The notes: generated by a model from the letters alone, not told the origin. 64,000 nt of DNA from Candidatus Woesebacteria bacterium UBA5073 (GCA_002415845.1 DIAR01000010.1:18108-82107), one strand, 5' to 3'. Positions 1 through 10,175 are shown, counted from the first letter of the stretch. Numbers and translations: made by a program.

Positions 1-176
1 GTTGGCTCTTCTTTGGTTTTTTCGGCGATCAGCTCAAAAGCACCGTAAACTTCTTTTTGGGCAACCGATTTCTTGCCATCATGCATCGTCCGGTTAATAA
101 GCTTGGTCACTACTTTGCTTTTATAAATCGGGTCAACTTCAACGTCTCTGACTCGTGCTTGTCCACGTCTGGCCAT
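1..176 (-). CDS. rpsG: 30S ribosomal protein S7, N-terminal part (gene runs off the window)
   Basis: The minus-strand frame ending with an ATG at 174-176 translates to [18 protein letters not shown] and continues with [19 protein letters not shown], the conserved S7 N-terminus with the RRG start, the DP-Y segment and the basic INR-M--GKK helix. S7 is a primary 16S rRNA 3'-domain binder that organises the small-subunit head. Only about 58 codons are present and the C-terminus lies left of the window. It starts 3 bases after the rpsL stop, the usual str-operon order, so it is probably co-transcribed from the rpoB side. There is no clear Shine-Dalgarno site. Confidence 0.95.
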   Translation of the reverse strand, partial: MARRGQARVRDVEVDPIYKSKVVTKLINRTMHDGKKSVAQKEVYGAFELIAEKTKEEP

Positions 177-179
177 ATT

Positions 180-638
180 TTACGGTGTAACCGGTGCTTC
201 AGCGGCCGGAGCGGCTGCTTTTTTCGGTGCACTTCCTTTCTTTGTTCCATAACGGCTTCGACCCTGTTGTCGGCCAACCACACCCGTCGTGTCAAATTTA
301 CCCCGAACGACATGGTATTTAACACCCGGTAAGTCTTTAACCCTTCCACCCCTGACCATGACAATTGAATGTTCGGCCAATTCATGACCTTCACCCATGA
401 TGTAGGCGGTAATTTCCTGTTTATTGGATAATCTGACTCTGGCCACTTTCCGCAAAGCGGAATTTGGTTTCTTCGGGGTCATCGTTCTGACAGAAAGAAC
501 AACTCCTCTTTTAAACGGAGAGGACTGCTCGGAAAACTTTCGTTCTCTGGCATTAAACCACTTGCTCAAAGAGACGGTCTTTTTCTTTTTGAGAATTCTT
601 TTTCGGCCTTTTCTGACTAATTGTGAGACGGTTGGCAT
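180..638 (-). CDS. rpsL: 30S ribosomal protein S12
   Basis: S12 lies at the decoding centre of the small subunit. The 152-residue product has the S12 start [13 protein letters not shown], the decoding loop [11 protein letters not shown] (about residues 54-64, with the lysines altered in streptomycin-resistant strains unchanged) and [13 protein letters not shown], whose Asp is methylthiolated in many bacteria. It is longer than the usual 124 residues or so. About 13 extra residues sit between the basic start and the PFKRGV segment, and the tail is rich in Ala and Pro. It follows rpoC by 8 bases. A TATAAT at 646-651 lies 7 bases upstream of the ATG without a convincing -35, so a weak internal promoter is possible. 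Confidence 0.97.
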   Translation of the reverse strand: MPTVSQLVRKGRKRILKKKKTVSLSKWFNARERKFSEQSSPFKRGVVLSVRTMTPKKPNSALRKVARVRLSNKQEITAYIMGEGHELAEHSIVMVRGGRVKDLPGVKYHVVRGKFDTTGVVGRQQGRSRYGTKKGSAPKKAAAPAAEAPVTP

Positions 639-646
639 AAAAATTA

Positions 647-3600
647 TTATATCTTACCTTCGGCAATCTTGGCCCGATCATAACTGACAGGAATCAACCT
701 GCCGATAATAACGTTCTCTTTAAGACCGACCAACCTGTCTTCTTTACCCTGAAGGGCGGCGTTGGCCAAAACATCGGTGGTTTGTTCAAATGATGCGGCC
801 GACAGCCAGCTTTCGGTATATAAGGCACGTCTGGTGATGCCTAAAACAACCTGTTGAGCCGAAGCCGGTTCACCGCCAGCAGCCAACACTCTTTCGTTTT
901 CTTCTTCAAAGGAAGCTTTGTCGGTTAAATCACTCGGTAAGAAATGAGTATCACCCGGTGTAACAATTCTGACCTCATCGCTCATTTTTCGGATAATCGT
1001 TTCAAAATGGCGATCGTTAATCGGAATTCCCTGAGATTCATAAACTTTTTGGATTTCGTTAACAACATATTCTTGGGAAGCTCTTAAACCTTTAATCGAA
1101 AGGATTTCTTTGATATCTAAGGCTCCGGCCGCCAGTTGAGCTCCGGCTTCAATTAATTGTTTATCTTCAACCGCCAGTTTAATCGTTTTGGGAATAATGT
1201 ATTCTCTTTCCTCTTTTGGTTTGGTATTAACCGAGGTAACGGTTACTTTCCAACCCTCATCGGTTTCAAGAACTTTAACTTTTCCGGAAATTTCGGATAA
1301 GGGGGACAAGACTTTCGGAATTCTGGCTTCAAATAATTCTTCCACCCGGGGAAGTCCCTGGGTCACGTCAAGACCGATAATTCCTCCCATGTGTTTGGTC
1401 TTTAAGGTCAACTGTGTTCCCGGTTCTCCAATTGACTGGGCGGCAATAACCCCAACAGGAGTACCTATTTCAACCATCTTTTTATTTGACAAATCCAAAC
1501 CGTAACAGGCGGCACACATACCGTATCTGGAAGTACAGGTTAAGGGCGATCTGATAATAACTTCAGCGATACCGTCAAGGTCGATTTGGTTGGCTTTGAC
1601 TTCATCAATCAATCCATCTTTTTCAACAATTACTTTTTTACTCTTGGGAGAAATAATCTCGTTTAGGGAAATTCGGCCAACGATTCTTTGCACAAAGCTG
1701 GCTGATCGGATAGACTTTTTAATAACCAAGCCTTCTTTGGTACCGCAGTCATATTGCCTGACAATCAAGTCGTGCGCCACATCGACCAATCTTCGGGTCA
1801 AATATCCGGCATCGGCTGTCTTAATGGCCGTATCAGTTAAACCTTTTCTGGAACCTCTTGAGGAGGTAACGTATTCAAAAACCGAAAGACCTTCTCTAAA
1901 ATTAGCCTTAATCGGCAATTCGACAATTTTGCCTAAGGGGTCAACAATCAAACCTCTCATGGCGGCCAATTGTTTAACCTGATCCTTTGAAGCACGTCCG
2001 ACCTTGGCTTCAATAACCACCTTGATTGGTGAATTTTTGTCCATTGCCTCCCAGGTTTTGTCGGCCAAATCTTCAGAGACTTCAATCCAAACTTCCTGCG
2101 AAAGTCGTTTCTTTTCTTCAGCCGTAATCAAACCGGTGGCAAAATTATTTTCAATCTCAGAAACCCGATTTTCGGCCAACTTAATCAATTGGGCCTTTTC
2201 GGGTAAAACCTTGGCATCGAAAATACCAAAGGAAATACCGGATAAAGTACAACCGAAAAAGCCAAGCTGTTTAATAGCATCAATCATTTCAACAACCCTT
2301 TCTTTCGAAACAACCGAATAGGCTTTGGTAAATAAAGTTTTAATAATCGTGGACGTAACCTGTTCATTAACAAAGTCAAAACTTTCGGGTAAAACTTCAT
2401 TGAAAAGAACCCGACCGGCCGTGGTTTCGATAATTTTTCCGCCCAGGCGAACATTTATTTTTTGACGGGGATGAATTCTTCCCGTTTGATAGGCAAAAAC
2501 AACTTCCTCTTTGTCGGCAAAAGTACCTTTATAAGCTTCGATTCTTGAATCCTCGCTGGTTAAATAGAACACACCCAAAGCCATTTCTTTGGAAGCCGGA
2601 GTTGAAACCGGTGCGCCGTCGGACGGTCTTAAAAGATTATGTTCCGGTAGCATCAGGTTCTTGGCTTCATCAATCGCTTTTTGCGATAAAGGAACATGAA
2701 CGGCCATTTGGTCTCCGTCAAAGTCGGCATTGAAACCGGCACAGACGGCGGGATGAAGTCTGATGGCATTTCCTTCAATCAATAAAGGATAGAAAGCCTG
2801 CATGGAAAGCTTATGTAAGGTCGGAGCACGGTTAAGAATAACCGGATGATTTTGGGTAATTTCTTCCAAGATATCAAAGACTTCGGGCGGACGTCTATCA
2901 AGCATGTTTTTGGCACTTCGAACGTTCGGGGCAATACCACGGGTTATCATCTCCCGCAAAACAAAAGGCTTAAACATTTCCAAGGCCATTTCCTTAGGCA
3001 AACCACATTGGGAAATCTTTAATTCCGGTCCAACGATAATAACAGAACGGCCCGAATAATCGACTCTTTTACCCAATAAGTTTTGTCTGAAACGTCCCTG
3101 TTTTCCACGAAGCATATCGGAAAGAGATCGAAGAGTCTGTTTGCCCCTGCCTCTTCTGACGGCTTTTCTTTGTGATGCATCGACCAAAGAATCAACGGCT
3201 TCCTGAAGCATTCTTTTTTCATTTCTCAAAATAATCTCCGGAGCACCCAAAGAAATTAAGTGTTTCAGACGGTTGTTGCGGTTAATTACCCTTCGGTAAA
3301 GATCATTTAAGTCGGAGGTGGCAAACCTGCCTCCCGACAACTGAACCATTGGTCGCAAGTCCGGAGGAAGTACCGGTAAAACTCTAAGAACCATCCAGGA
3401 CGGATTAATCTTGGCTCTTTTCAAACCATCGGCCAATTTTAATCTCTTGGCCAATTTAACAAACTTGGCGCTTGAACCTTTGGTTTCTTCGATTTCCTTT
3501 CGCAAGGAAACAACCAATTCTTCAACGTTAATTTTTTCGATAGCTGAAAGGACGGCATCGGCGCCCATCTTGGCGGTCACAAAGTCGGTGGCATCATAGT

Positions 3601-4375
3601 TAGCCAAACCGTCATATTCTTCTTCGGATAAAACGGAAAGAACGGCTACATTCTTAACAATGGAGGTTAAATTTTCAAAAACCTGACCGGTTTTATCCAA
3701 AGTGCTCTTTTCTTCCTCGGAAAGGGCCGTTTCTTTCTTCCTTAAATCCAAATCAACTTCCGACTTGGCCAGGGCCAATTGTTCTTTGTCTTTAATTTTG
3801 GCCGTAATTTTTTCTTTGGCTTCCTTTGATTCCGTTCCCAAAATCTCTTTGCGGGTTTTGAACTCTTCGTTGATTTCGGTAAATCTTTCGTCACAAACTT
3901 TTTGTAGGGCTTTAATGGTTTCTTTTCTCTTCTCTTCATCAACGGCCGTAACCAAATAACGGGCAAAATAAATAACCTGCTCGATGGCTCTGGGCGGAAT
4001 ACCCAAAATCAAAGAAATCTTGGAAGGTGCTCCTTTGAAAAACCAAACATGGGCAACCGGGGTGGCTAAGGTAATATGCCCCATTCTTTCCCGTCTGACT
4101 CTGGATTGAGTTACCTCAACACCGCATTTATCACAAACCACTCCCTTATATCTGATCCTTTTGTATTTGCCGCAGTAACATTCCCAATCCTTGGTCGGAC
4201 CAAAGATGCGTTCATCAAAAAGACCGTCTTTTTCCGGCTTTAAGGTTCGGTAATTAATTGTTTCCGGTTTGGTTACCTCACCACGCGACCAGGCCCTGAT
4301 ATCCTCCGGGGAGGCCAAGGTAATAACCAAACTCTTAAAATCGGCTAATGTTTTCAAATCTGATAATGGTTCCAT
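647..4375 (-). CDS. rpoC: DNA-directed RNA polymerase subunit beta'
   Basis: This is the largest subunit of the core RNA polymerase and carries the catalytic Mg ion. The 1242-residue protein has the N-terminal zinc site [19 protein letters not shown], the active-site motif [16 protein letters not shown], a second zinc site (Cys in QYDCGTKEG plus [11 protein letters not shown]) and the bridge-helix and trigger-loop region around [16 protein letters not shown]. It is shorter than E. coli beta' (about 1400) and appears to lack the large lineage-specific insertions. A charged coiled-coil-like Lys/Glu-rich stretch lies in residues 150-240. It starts 2 bases after the rpoB stop and precedes rpsL. 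Confidence 0.98.
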   Translation of the reverse strand: MEPLSDLKTLADFKSLVITLASPEDIRAWSRGEVTKPETINYRTLKPEKDGLFDERIFGPTKDWECYCGKYKRIRYKGVVCDKCGVEVTQSRVRRERMGHITLATPVAHVWFFKGAPSKISLILGIPPRAIEQVIYFARYLVTAVDEEKRKETIKALQKVCDERFTEINEEFKTRKEILGTESKEAKEKITAKIKDKEQLALAKSEVDLDLRKKETALSEEEKSTLDKTGQVFENLTSIVKNVAVLSVLSEEEYDGLANYDATDFVTAKMGADAVLSAIEKINVEELVVSLRKEIEETKGSSAKFVKLAKRLKLADGLKRAKINPSWMVLRVLPVLPPDLRPMVQLSGGRFATSDLNDLYRRVINRNNRLKHLISLGAPEIILRNEKRMLQEAVDSLVDASQRKAVRRGRGKQTLRSLSDMLRGKQGRFRQNLLGKRVDYSGRSVIIVGPELKISQCGLPKEMALEMFKPFVLREMITRGIAPNVRSAKNMLDRRPPEVFDILEEITQNHPVILNRAPTLHKLSMQAFYPLLIEGNAIRLHPAVCAGFNADFDGDQMAVHVPLSQKAIDEAKNLMLPEHNLLRPSDGAPVSTPASKEMALGVFYLTSEDSRIEAYKGTFADKEEVVFAYQTGRIHPRQKINVRLGGKIIETTAGRVLFNEVLPESFDFVNEQVTSTIIKTLFTKAYSVVSKERVVEMIDAIKQLGFFGCTLSGISFGIFDAKVLPEKAQLIKLAENRVSEIENNFATGLITAEEKKRLSQEVWIEVSEDLADKTWEAMDKNSPIKVVIEAKVGRASKDQVKQLAAMRGLIVDPLGKIVELPIKANFREGLSVFEYVTSSRGSRKGLTDTAIKTADAGYLTRRLVDVAHDLIVRQYDCGTKEGLVIKKSIRSASFVQRIVGRISLNEIISPKSKKVIVEKDGLIDEVKANQIDLDGIAEVIIRSPLTCTSRYGMCAACYGLDLSNKKMVEIGTPVGVIAAQSIGEPGTQLTLKTKHMGGIIGLDVTQGLPRVEELFEARIPKVLSPLSEISGKVKVLETDEGWKVTVTSVNTKPKEEREYIIPKTIKLAVEDKQLIEAGAQLAAGALDIKEILSIKGLRASQEYVVNEIQKVYESQGIPINDRHFETIIRKMSDEVRIVTPGDTHFLPSDLTDKASFEEENERVLAAGGEPASAQQVVLGITRRALYTESWLSAASFEQTTDVLANAALQGKEDRLVGLKENVIIGRLIPVSYDRAKIAEGKI

Positions 4376-4377
4376 AT

Positions 4378-7300
4378 TTATTCAGCTTTCTCTGCAACGA
4401 CTGGTTCTTCAATTTCCATCGGACCTTCCGATTTTACCAGTTCTTCAGTGGCAATGATTTCAGCACCCGCAGCGACGGCTAATTCCTGCCCTTTTTCCAC
4501 GTTTTCTTCATCTTCTTTGGCAACCACGGCTCCTTTGGCATCAACCAAAAGACCCAAAGAGTTTAATTCTCTGATCAAAACCTTAAAAGATTCCGGAACG
4601 GTGGCTTCAGGAATATCCACACCTTTAACAATTGACTCGAAAGCTTTGGCCCGGCCTAAGACATCGTCTGATTTAATGGTCAACATTTCCTGCAAAATAT
4701 AAGGGGCACGGTGTGCTTCCAAGGCCCAGACTTCCATTTCTCCGAGTCTTTGACCTCCCATTTGAGCTTTTCCGCCCAACGGCTGTTGAGTAACCAAAGA
4801 GTATGGACCGGTTGAACGGGCGTGAGTTTTATCTTCAACCATGTGGATAAGCTTCATGATGTAACCAATTCCGACAACTGTTTCTTCCTTAAAAGGTTCT
4901 CCGGTTCGGCCGTCAATCAACCTGGTCTTTCCGGATACCGGCAACCCGGCCTTTTTAAGTTGGTCGGAAATTAAATCTTCGGGAAGCTTGTCAAAAACCG
5001 GCAAACCGCCCTTTTCGTTCCCTTTGGATAAAGCCCAACCCAAGTGACACTCTAAAAGTTGTCCCAGGTTCATACGAGCCAAAACGGATAAGGGAGAAAT
5101 AATAATATCAATCGGTGTTCCGTCTTCCATATAAGGCATATTGGCCAGAGGCATAATCTTGGCGATAACGCCTTTATTGCCATGTCTGCCGGCGACTTTG
5201 TCTCCGACGGTAATCTTTCTCATTTGGGCAACTCTGACAATCACTTTTTTGATAACTCCGGGGCCCAGCTCATCACCATTGTCTTTATCCAAAATCCGAA
5301 CATCAACCACAATACCCTTCTCACCATGAGGAATTCGAAGCGAAGTGTCTCTGACTTCCCTGGCTTTTTCACCGAAAATGGCTCTCAAAAGTCGCTCTTC
5401 AGAGGTTAATTCCGTTTCCCCTTTGGGAGCAATTTTTCCAACCAAAATATCATTTGGTCCGACTTCGGCACCGACAACGACAATTCCGTCTTCAGCTAAA
5501 TTAGATAGCTCTGTTTCGGCTACATTGGGAATATCCCGGGTCAGTTCTTCCGGACCCAGCTTGGTATCAACGACATCGGCTTCGTATTCTTCAATATGAA
5601 TTGAGGTTAAAAGGTCATCTTTAACCAACCTGTCCGAAACCATAATGGCGTCTTCAAAACCATATCCACTGTAGGACATATAACCGATTACCATGTTTCG
5701 GCCTAAAGAAAGCTCTCCGCCTTCAATAGCCGGTCCGTCGGCCAAAATATCGCCTTCTTTAACTTTTTGTCCTTCGGCCACGGTGGTTTTTTGGTTATAG
5801 CAGGTTGAATGGGCGGTTCTTTTGAATTTAGTCAAATGATAAACTTCGGTTTTGCCGTCGTCTTTAACTTCCGTATCTTCATAAGTCACATCATCCGTCT
5901 TTTTATCCAATTTAACTTCAATTCTTTCTCCGTCGGCAAAGACAACTTTTCCGGCGTGTCTGGCGGTTGTTACCCGACCCATCCCTTTGGCAATTTCGCT
6001 TTCAATACCTGTTCCAACCACCGGTGATTCAGGATTAACCAAAGGTACCGATTGACATTGCATGTTCGAACCCATTAAAGCTCGGTTACCTTCGTCGTGT
6101 GAGAGGAAAGGAATAAGGGAAGCCGAAGCTCCAACCACCTGTCTCGGGGTAACATCGATATAGTCGATTAAATCGGCCGGCCCTTCGGTAAAAACACCCT
6201 TGTAACGGAAAGGAACTCTTTCGTCCAAAACCATACCGTCCGCATCAATGTTGATACCGGAATGGGTAATATGGAAATTTTCCTCATCGTCGGCTGCCAA
6301 GTAAACAATATCATCCAAAATCTTAACCGAGGTCTTTTTGCCTTTTTGGATCTTTTCGACTTTGCGATAAGGGGTTTCGATAAAACCGAATTCATTAACC
6401 TTGGCATAAAGAGCCAAATAAGTAACCAAACCGATATTCGGTCCTTCGGGGGATCTGACCGGATCGATTTTACCGTATTGGGATGAATTAACGTCACGGA
6501 TGGAGAATGAGGCTCTTTCCCGATTGATTCCGCCCTGTCCCAAAACCGAAACACGTCTTAAGTTGTCGATTTCCGATAAGGGATTAGTGTCGTCCAAAAT
6601 GGTCGACAGCTGATTTGAACGGAAAAATTCGTTTAAGGAAGCAATCAAAGGCCTGGCATTAATCAAATTAGCAGGTAGTGGTTTATCATCGGGTGAAATA
6701 AGGCTCATCTTTTCCTTAACCGATCTCTCCAACCTTAAAAGTCCGATTCTGAAAGCGTTAACAGCCACTAATTCTCCGACTCTTCTCAATCTTCGGTTGG
6801 CCAAATGATCAATGTCGTCAACCCTGCCAATACCGTTTTGAAGTCCAATTAAGTATTTAAGGGTTTCGATAATGTCCTGTTTGGTCAAAATCCAGGTTGA
6901 TTTCTCGTTCGGAAGAGTTAAGGATAGTCTTTTGTTAATCTTATATCTGCCAACTTTACCCAAATCATAACGCCTGGAATCAAAAAAGAGGGAATCAAAA
7001 AGGCTTTCGGCATTTTCTAAAATAGCCGGTTCCCCGGGGCGCATCTTTCGGTAAATTTCCAAAATAGCGTCTTCCTGGCCTTTGGATGAATCTTTCGTGA
7101 TAGTGGCGTTAATGTATTTATGTTGGGCATCTTTATCGACATCTTTAAAGTAATTTAAAAGTTCACTGTCCGATTCAACACCCATGGCCCGAAGAAGGGC
7201 GGTAGCCGAGACTTTTCTTTTTCTGTCGATTCTGGCGGCAATAACATCATTCCTGCCAACTTCAAATTCAAGCCAGGAACCATGAAGGGGTCTAACTTCT

Positions 7301-7767
7301 GCTTTATAAAGAATCCGGCCGGATGACGGATCAAGCTCACCGGAAAAATAAACGCCAGGACTTCTGACGATTTGGTTGATAACGGCTCTTTCGATGCCGT
7401 TAACAATAAAGGTTCCTTTTGAGGTCATTTGCGGCAAATCACCCATAAAGACTTCTTGTTCGACTTCTTTACCGGTTTTTTTGTTGATTAATGTGGCTTG
7501 AATCTTGAGGGGAGAGGAAAAGTTAATACCTTTATCTTGAGCAATTCTGGGGGAAATTGAAGGTTCTCCAAGGGTATGTTTGCCTAAAATTAATTGCCAG
7601 TTTTTGCCGGTAAAATCATCAATTGGGGAAATATTAACCAATTCCTGGGCAATACCTTCAGTTAAAAACCAATTCCAAGACTCCCTTTGAACAAAGGAAA
7701 GGTCAAGTTTGGGTAAGTTTTTTTCTACTTTTCCGAAATTGATTCTGGCTTGGGTTTTTACCGACAT
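4378..7767 (-). CDS. rpoB: DNA-directed RNA polymerase subunit beta
   Basis: This core RNA polymerase subunit forms the rifamycin pocket and one side of the active cleft. The 1129-residue product contains the rifampicin region NQLSTILDDTNPLSEIDN followed by LRRVSVLGQGGINRERASF, the SPEGPNIGL motif, the switch/clamp segment GDKVAGRHGNKGV and the C-terminal GGKAQMGGQRLGEMEVWALEA. The position equal to E. coli His526 is Asn (about residue 402), a change linked to rifampicin resistance elsewhere. A Glu/Val/Ala-rich tail of about 50 residues follows the family core. The gene is first in the rpoBC-rpsL-rpsG unit, behind a consensus promoter, without a Shine-Dalgarno site. No rplJ/rplL lies immediately upstream; the neighbour is mltG. 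Confidence 0.98.
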   Translation of the reverse strand: MSVKTQARINFGKVEKNLPKLDLSFVQRESWNWFLTEGIAQELVNISPIDDFTGKNWQLILGKHTLGEPSISPRIAQDKGINFSSPLKIQATLINKKTGKEVEQEVFMGDLPQMTSKGTFIVNGIERAVINQIVRSPGVYFSGELDPSSGRILYKAEVRPLHGSWLEFEVGRNDVIAARIDRKRKVSATALLRAMGVESDSELLNYFKDVDKDAQHKYINATITKDSSKGQEDAILEIYRKMRPGEPAILENAESLFDSLFFDSRRYDLGKVGRYKINKRLSLTLPNEKSTWILTKQDIIETLKYLIGLQNGIGRVDDIDHLANRRLRRVGELVAVNAFRIGLLRLERSVKEKMSLISPDDKPLPANLINARPLIASLNEFFRSNQLSTILDDTNPLSEIDNLRRVSVLGQGGINRERASFSIRDVNSSQYGKIDPVRSPEGPNIGLVTYLALYAKVNEFGFIETPYRKVEKIQKGKKTSVKILDDIVYLAADDEENFHITHSGINIDADGMVLDERVPFRYKGVFTEGPADLIDYIDVTPRQVVGASASLIPFLSHDEGNRALMGSNMQCQSVPLVNPESPVVGTGIESEIAKGMGRVTTARHAGKVVFADGERIEVKLDKKTDDVTYEDTEVKDDGKTEVYHLTKFKRTAHSTCYNQKTTVAEGQKVKEGDILADGPAIEGGELSLGRNMVIGYMSYSGYGFEDAIMVSDRLVKDDLLTSIHIEEYEADVVDTKLGPEELTRDIPNVAETELSNLAEDGIVVVGAEVGPNDILVGKIAPKGETELTSEERLLRAIFGEKAREVRDTSLRIPHGEKGIVVDVRILDKDNGDELGPGVIKKVIVRVAQMRKITVGDKVAGRHGNKGVIAKIMPLANMPYMEDGTPIDIIISPLSVLARMNLGQLLECHLGWALSKGNEKGGLPVFDKLPEDLISDQLKKAGLPVSGKTRLIDGRTGEPFKEETVVGIGYIMKLIHMVEDKTHARSTGPYSLVTQQPLGGKAQMGGQRLGEMEVWALEAHRAPYILQEMLTIKSDDVLGRAKAFESIVKGVDIPEATVPESFKVLIRELNSLGLLVDAKGAVVAKEDEENVEKGQELAVAAGAEIIATEELVKSEGPMEIEEPVVAEKAE

Positions 7768-7786
7768 CTTAAATTCATAGAAAATT

Positions 7787-7826
7787 CCCGCGGATAGACG
7801 CGGGGCGAGCGTAACAATGAGTACGC
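7787..7826 (-). promoter_or_regulatory. two hairpins in the rpoB 5' leader
   Basis: The roughly 62-base leader between the predicted start of transcription (about 7830) and the rpoB ATG can form two hairpins. One is 5 bp, 7809-7813 with 7822-7826. The other is a 6-bp all-GC stem, 7787-7792 with 7799-7804 (CCCGCG/CGCGGG), followed in the transcript by AAUUUUC just before the start codon. The U-run is too short for a good terminator, so a translational or stability role is more likely. The function is inferred. Confidence 0.45.
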
Positions 7827-7836
7827 CTAAGCAGGG

Positions 7837-7864
7837 ATTATATCTAAGTCACCTGCCTTGTCAA
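7837..7864 (-). promoter_or_regulatory. rpoB promoter, full consensus hexamers
   Basis: On the minus strand TTGACA (7859-7864) and TATAAT (7837-7842) are separated by 16 bases. Both hexamers match the housekeeping-sigma consensus exactly. Transcription would start near 7830, giving a leader of about 62 bases before rpoB. Confidence 0.85.
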
Positions 7865-7877
7865 GCAGTAATTTTTC

Positions 7878-8876
7878 CTACTTTCCGATATATTTTCCAA
7901 CGTTAAGGTTGTGTTCTTCCAGGGTTTTGGCATAGTGGATTACCCCTTTGGTATCATGGAGATAATAAAGATAATTAGAGTCTTCAGGATAAACGGCGGC
8001 TTTTATTGAAGAAAGGCCGGGATTACAGATCGGAGCCGGCGGTAAACCTTTAACCTTATAAGTATTAAAGGGTGAGCTGAATTGTCGGTCGCCCAAAAGA
8101 ATGGTTGGCCACCACTGGCAACCAATCGTTGTGGCTTTGCACCTTAAGTTGGCCAGCACATATTGAACAGAAGCGTCTACCTGTAGGGGCATCCCCAGCT
8201 TGATCCTACTATATAGTATGCCGGCCACGACCGGTCTTTCCGCATTTCCCCGGCTTTCCCTCTCCACCAAAGAAGCCATTGTCACAACCTGGCTTAAATC
8301 GTAATCAGATGAGGCAATATCATTTTTAACCTTATCGTCAACCCTTTTATCAAAAGTGTTAAGCATCATCTTAACAACAGCCGAAGCGGAAGCGTTTTTC
8401 GGAAAAAGGTAGGTATCGGGAAATAAATAACCTTCCTTACCGGATGAAGCCGTCAAGAACTCTTTTCTAAAAAGTTCTTTTTCCATCTCTTTAATCTCCA
8501 AGCCGGCCACAAACTTCTCCATGATTTCCTCACGTCTTAAGCCCTCAGGAACGGTAACCCAAACTTCCTCCGGTCCGTGAGTTAGCCTCTCGACAATTTT
8601 AGGAATGGAAAGATTTGGTGAAAGGTTAAACTCCCCGGCAAAAAGTTTAGTTTGTTTTCCCACCAATTGTACGTAAATCTTAAAAACTAAAGGACTTTTG
8701 ATAAGATTGGCTTTTTGCAGTTTGGTTCCTACCTGCAGGGCCGAAAGACCTTTTGGAATAACAACGGTTACAACTGCTTTTTCAGAGGATATGGGTTTTA
8801 AATTAAGATAGAAATAGACACCGCCAATCGCCAATAGCAAGAAAAAAGAAAAAAAGACAATTAAAATCCGTTTCAT
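7878..8876 (-). CDS. mltG: endolytic peptidoglycan transglycosylase MltG
   Basis: MltG cleaves nascent glycan strands at the membrane and helps set glycan chain length. The 332-residue product has one N-terminal membrane anchor (about residues 4-24), a LysM-like region, and the YceG catalytic domain with ASLVERESR (likely catalytic Glu205), GILYSRIKLGMPLQVD and the C-terminal signature LPPAPICNPGLSSIKAA plus FAKTLxEHN-like AKTLEEHNLNVGKY. Length is normal for the family. It follows the zinc-ribbon gene by 6 bases and probably shares its promoter. Its stop is 13 bases from the rpoB -35. Confidence 0.95.
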   Translation of the reverse strand: MKRILIVFFSFFLLLAIGGVYFYLNLKPISSEKAVVTVVIPKGLSALQVGTKLQKANLIKSPLVFKIYVQLVGKQTKLFAGEFNLSPNLSIPKIVERLTHGPEEVWVTVPEGLRREEIMEKFVAGLEIKEMEKELFRKEFLTASSGKEGYLFPDTYLFPKNASASAVVKMMLNTFDKRVDDKVKNDIASSDYDLSQVVTMASLVERESRGNAERPVVAGILYSRIKLGMPLQVDASVQYVLANLRCKATTIGCQWWPTILLGDRQFSSPFNTYKVKGLPPAPICNPGLSSIKAAVYPEDSNYLYYLHDTKGVIHYAKTLEEHNLNVGKYIGK

Positions 8877-8882
8877 TAAGAT

Positions 8883-9083
8883 TTAGACTTCTTCGAGAAG
8901 AGCCCGTCGGTACTTTTTGGTTTTGGTATCGTGGATAAAGATTCGGCCACAAGCACAAACAACTTTTTCTTCACCTTCACTTTTTTTCTCGGCCTTACCT
9001 TCACTTAACTCTTTGCCACAACCGACACAGCGGCCTTGCGACAAGAGCCAAGCTTGAATCGGAGCGATAACGTTTTTGAACAT
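8883..9083 (-). CDS. small zinc-ribbon protein
   Basis: The 66-residue protein has two cysteine pairs, CVGCG near residue 19 and CACG near residue 43, separated by a Lys/Glu-rich loop, which is the arrangement of a compact zinc ribbon. The ends are basic and mildly hydrophobic. No enzymatic domain is visible, and a nucleic-acid or protein-binding role is only a guess. A -10 element lies less than 11 bases upstream, so it probably starts a transcript that continues into mltG. Confidence 0.75.
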   Translation of the reverse strand: MFKNVIAPIQAWLLSQGRCVGCGKELSEGKAEKKSEGEEKVVCACGRIFIHDTKTKKYRRALLEEV

Positions 9084-9090
9084 AAGTCAG

Positions 9091-9119
9091 ATTAGTATAC
9101 CATAATGTTCTTTTGTCAA
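9091..9119 (-). promoter_or_regulatory. promoter of the zinc-ribbon/mltG unit
   Basis: TTGACA at 9114-9119 on the minus strand is followed by two overlapping -10 candidates. ACTAAT (9091-9096) has 17-base spacing. TATACT (9094-9099) is a better hexamer but has only 14-base spacing. Either would start transcription within about 0-3 bases of the ATG at 9083. Confidence 0.6.
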
Positions 9120-9127
9120 AAGTGTTA

Positions 9128-9508
9128 TTATTTTTCCAAATAATTCTGAAGCATCACCGAAGCTGCAAAAGCATCCTCAAGAGCCGTTCTTTTTTGTCTT
9201 TTCATCCCTGCCTCTTTGGATAATTGTTGTGCTTCTTGGGTTGAAAGTGTTTCGTCAAAATATTCAATCGGGATGGCAATTTCTTTTTTTAATTTTTCGG
9301 TAAATTGCTTGGTCTTTTCGGCTGTCTTTTCCTCCGAAAGGCCGATAATTATTTTTTCTATTTTGTCTTCGGTAATTATTTCCACCAGCCGTTCAACAAA
9401 TTTATCCCAGGTTTCAAACCTGACTACGCCCAAAGGCTCGGCAATTTTGGAGGTAGCCATGGCCAAACCAATTTTTGCCTCACCGTAATCAATCCCTAAG
9501 ATATTCAT
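9128..9508 (-). CDS. ruvX: RuvX/YqgF-family nuclease (putative pre-16S rRNA nuclease or Holliday junction resolvase)
   Basis: YqgF-family RNase-H-fold nucleases process the 5' end of 16S rRNA and have also been described as resolvases. The 126 residues carry the hallmark MNILGIDYGEAKIGLA (catalytic Asp7), the middle YFDETLSTQEA (acidic residue in DET) and the C-terminal RTALEDAFAASVML (acidic residue in ED). This is the complete acidic set at normal length. It follows the sortase gene by 1 base, so translational coupling is likely. Confidence 0.93.
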   Translation of the reverse strand: MNILGIDYGEAKIGLAMATSKIAEPLGVVRFETWDKFVERLVEIITEDKIEKIIIGLSEEKTAEKTKQFTEKLKKEIAIPIEYFDETLSTQEAQQLSKEAGMKRQKRTALEDAFAASVMLQNYLEK

Positions 9509-9509
9509 C

Positions 9510-10172
9510 TTAATCAGTATATATCCTGGCCCTGACGATTAATCTTTTTAATTTCCTCGGATCCCCAGGCGGAACACAGGTTACCAGAGTTAAAAAAGAA
9601 TCGCTGGCATTTTGCTCCAAAACCTGAATATCGGTCGGAAGAACCTCAAACAGATCTTCAACTCTATATTTAAAAGTAATTCCATCGTAATTGAGAACAA
9701 TATCATCACCTTTCTTTAAGGTCGGAATAGTCGAAAAAATGGAAATGTAATCCTTTGGATTATAAAAAATAGGCAGGATTGAATGACCAAAGATAACCGC
9801 ATTACCTTTTTTCCCTGGCAGGGCAGTTCCTGGATATTGAATAAGGCTTTTGCCTAAATCATCGCCACCAATTGCCACCGTCGCATTGTCAATTTTAAGT
9901 TTTGGAATCGAAAGGGTATAAAAAGAAACATTGGAAGCATTAAACTCTGCCTGATCGGCTCCGCCCACAAACCAATTGCTGGCCCGGGTGTAATCAAGAT
10001 TGTCATTTTCAACAACGGCCTTATTTTCAACCTCTGGACTAATTAGTTTTGGGTATCTGACCTTAGAGGCAGTTTCATAACCAACAATGGGCAGAATCAC
10101 GGCTGCCAGAATTCCTAAACCCGAGAGGGCAAAAACAACGGCAAAAATACGAAAAAGGATTTTATTCTTCAT
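9510..10172 (-). CDS. sortase family transpeptidase
   Basis: Sortases cleave a short C-terminal motif of secreted proteins and join them to an acceptor amine at the surface. The 220-residue protein has an N-terminal membrane segment (about residues 8-30), a sortase beta-barrel with catalytic His130 (VIFGHSILP), Cys199 (LTLVTCVPPG) and Arg210 (KRLIVRAR). The TLVTC-P-G spacing fits class D/E-like housekeeping sortases. It lies between the baseplate-J-like fusion gene (3 bases upstream) and ruvX. Candidate substrates are the proteins at 34.7-38.9 kb with [IL]P[ED][SA]G near their C-termini. That link is inference. Confidence 0.9.
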   Translation of the reverse strand: MKNKILFRIFAVVFALSGLGILAAVILPIVGYETASKVRYPKLISPEVENKAVVENDNLDYTRASNWFVGGADQAEFNASNVSFYTLSIPKLKIDNATVAIGGDDLGKSLIQYPGTALPGKKGNAVIFGHSILPIFYNPKDYISIFSTIPTLKKGDDIVLNYDGITFKYRVEDLFEVLPTDIQVLEQNASDSFLTLVTCVPPGDPRKLKRLIVRARIYTD

Positions 10173-10175
10173 TAA

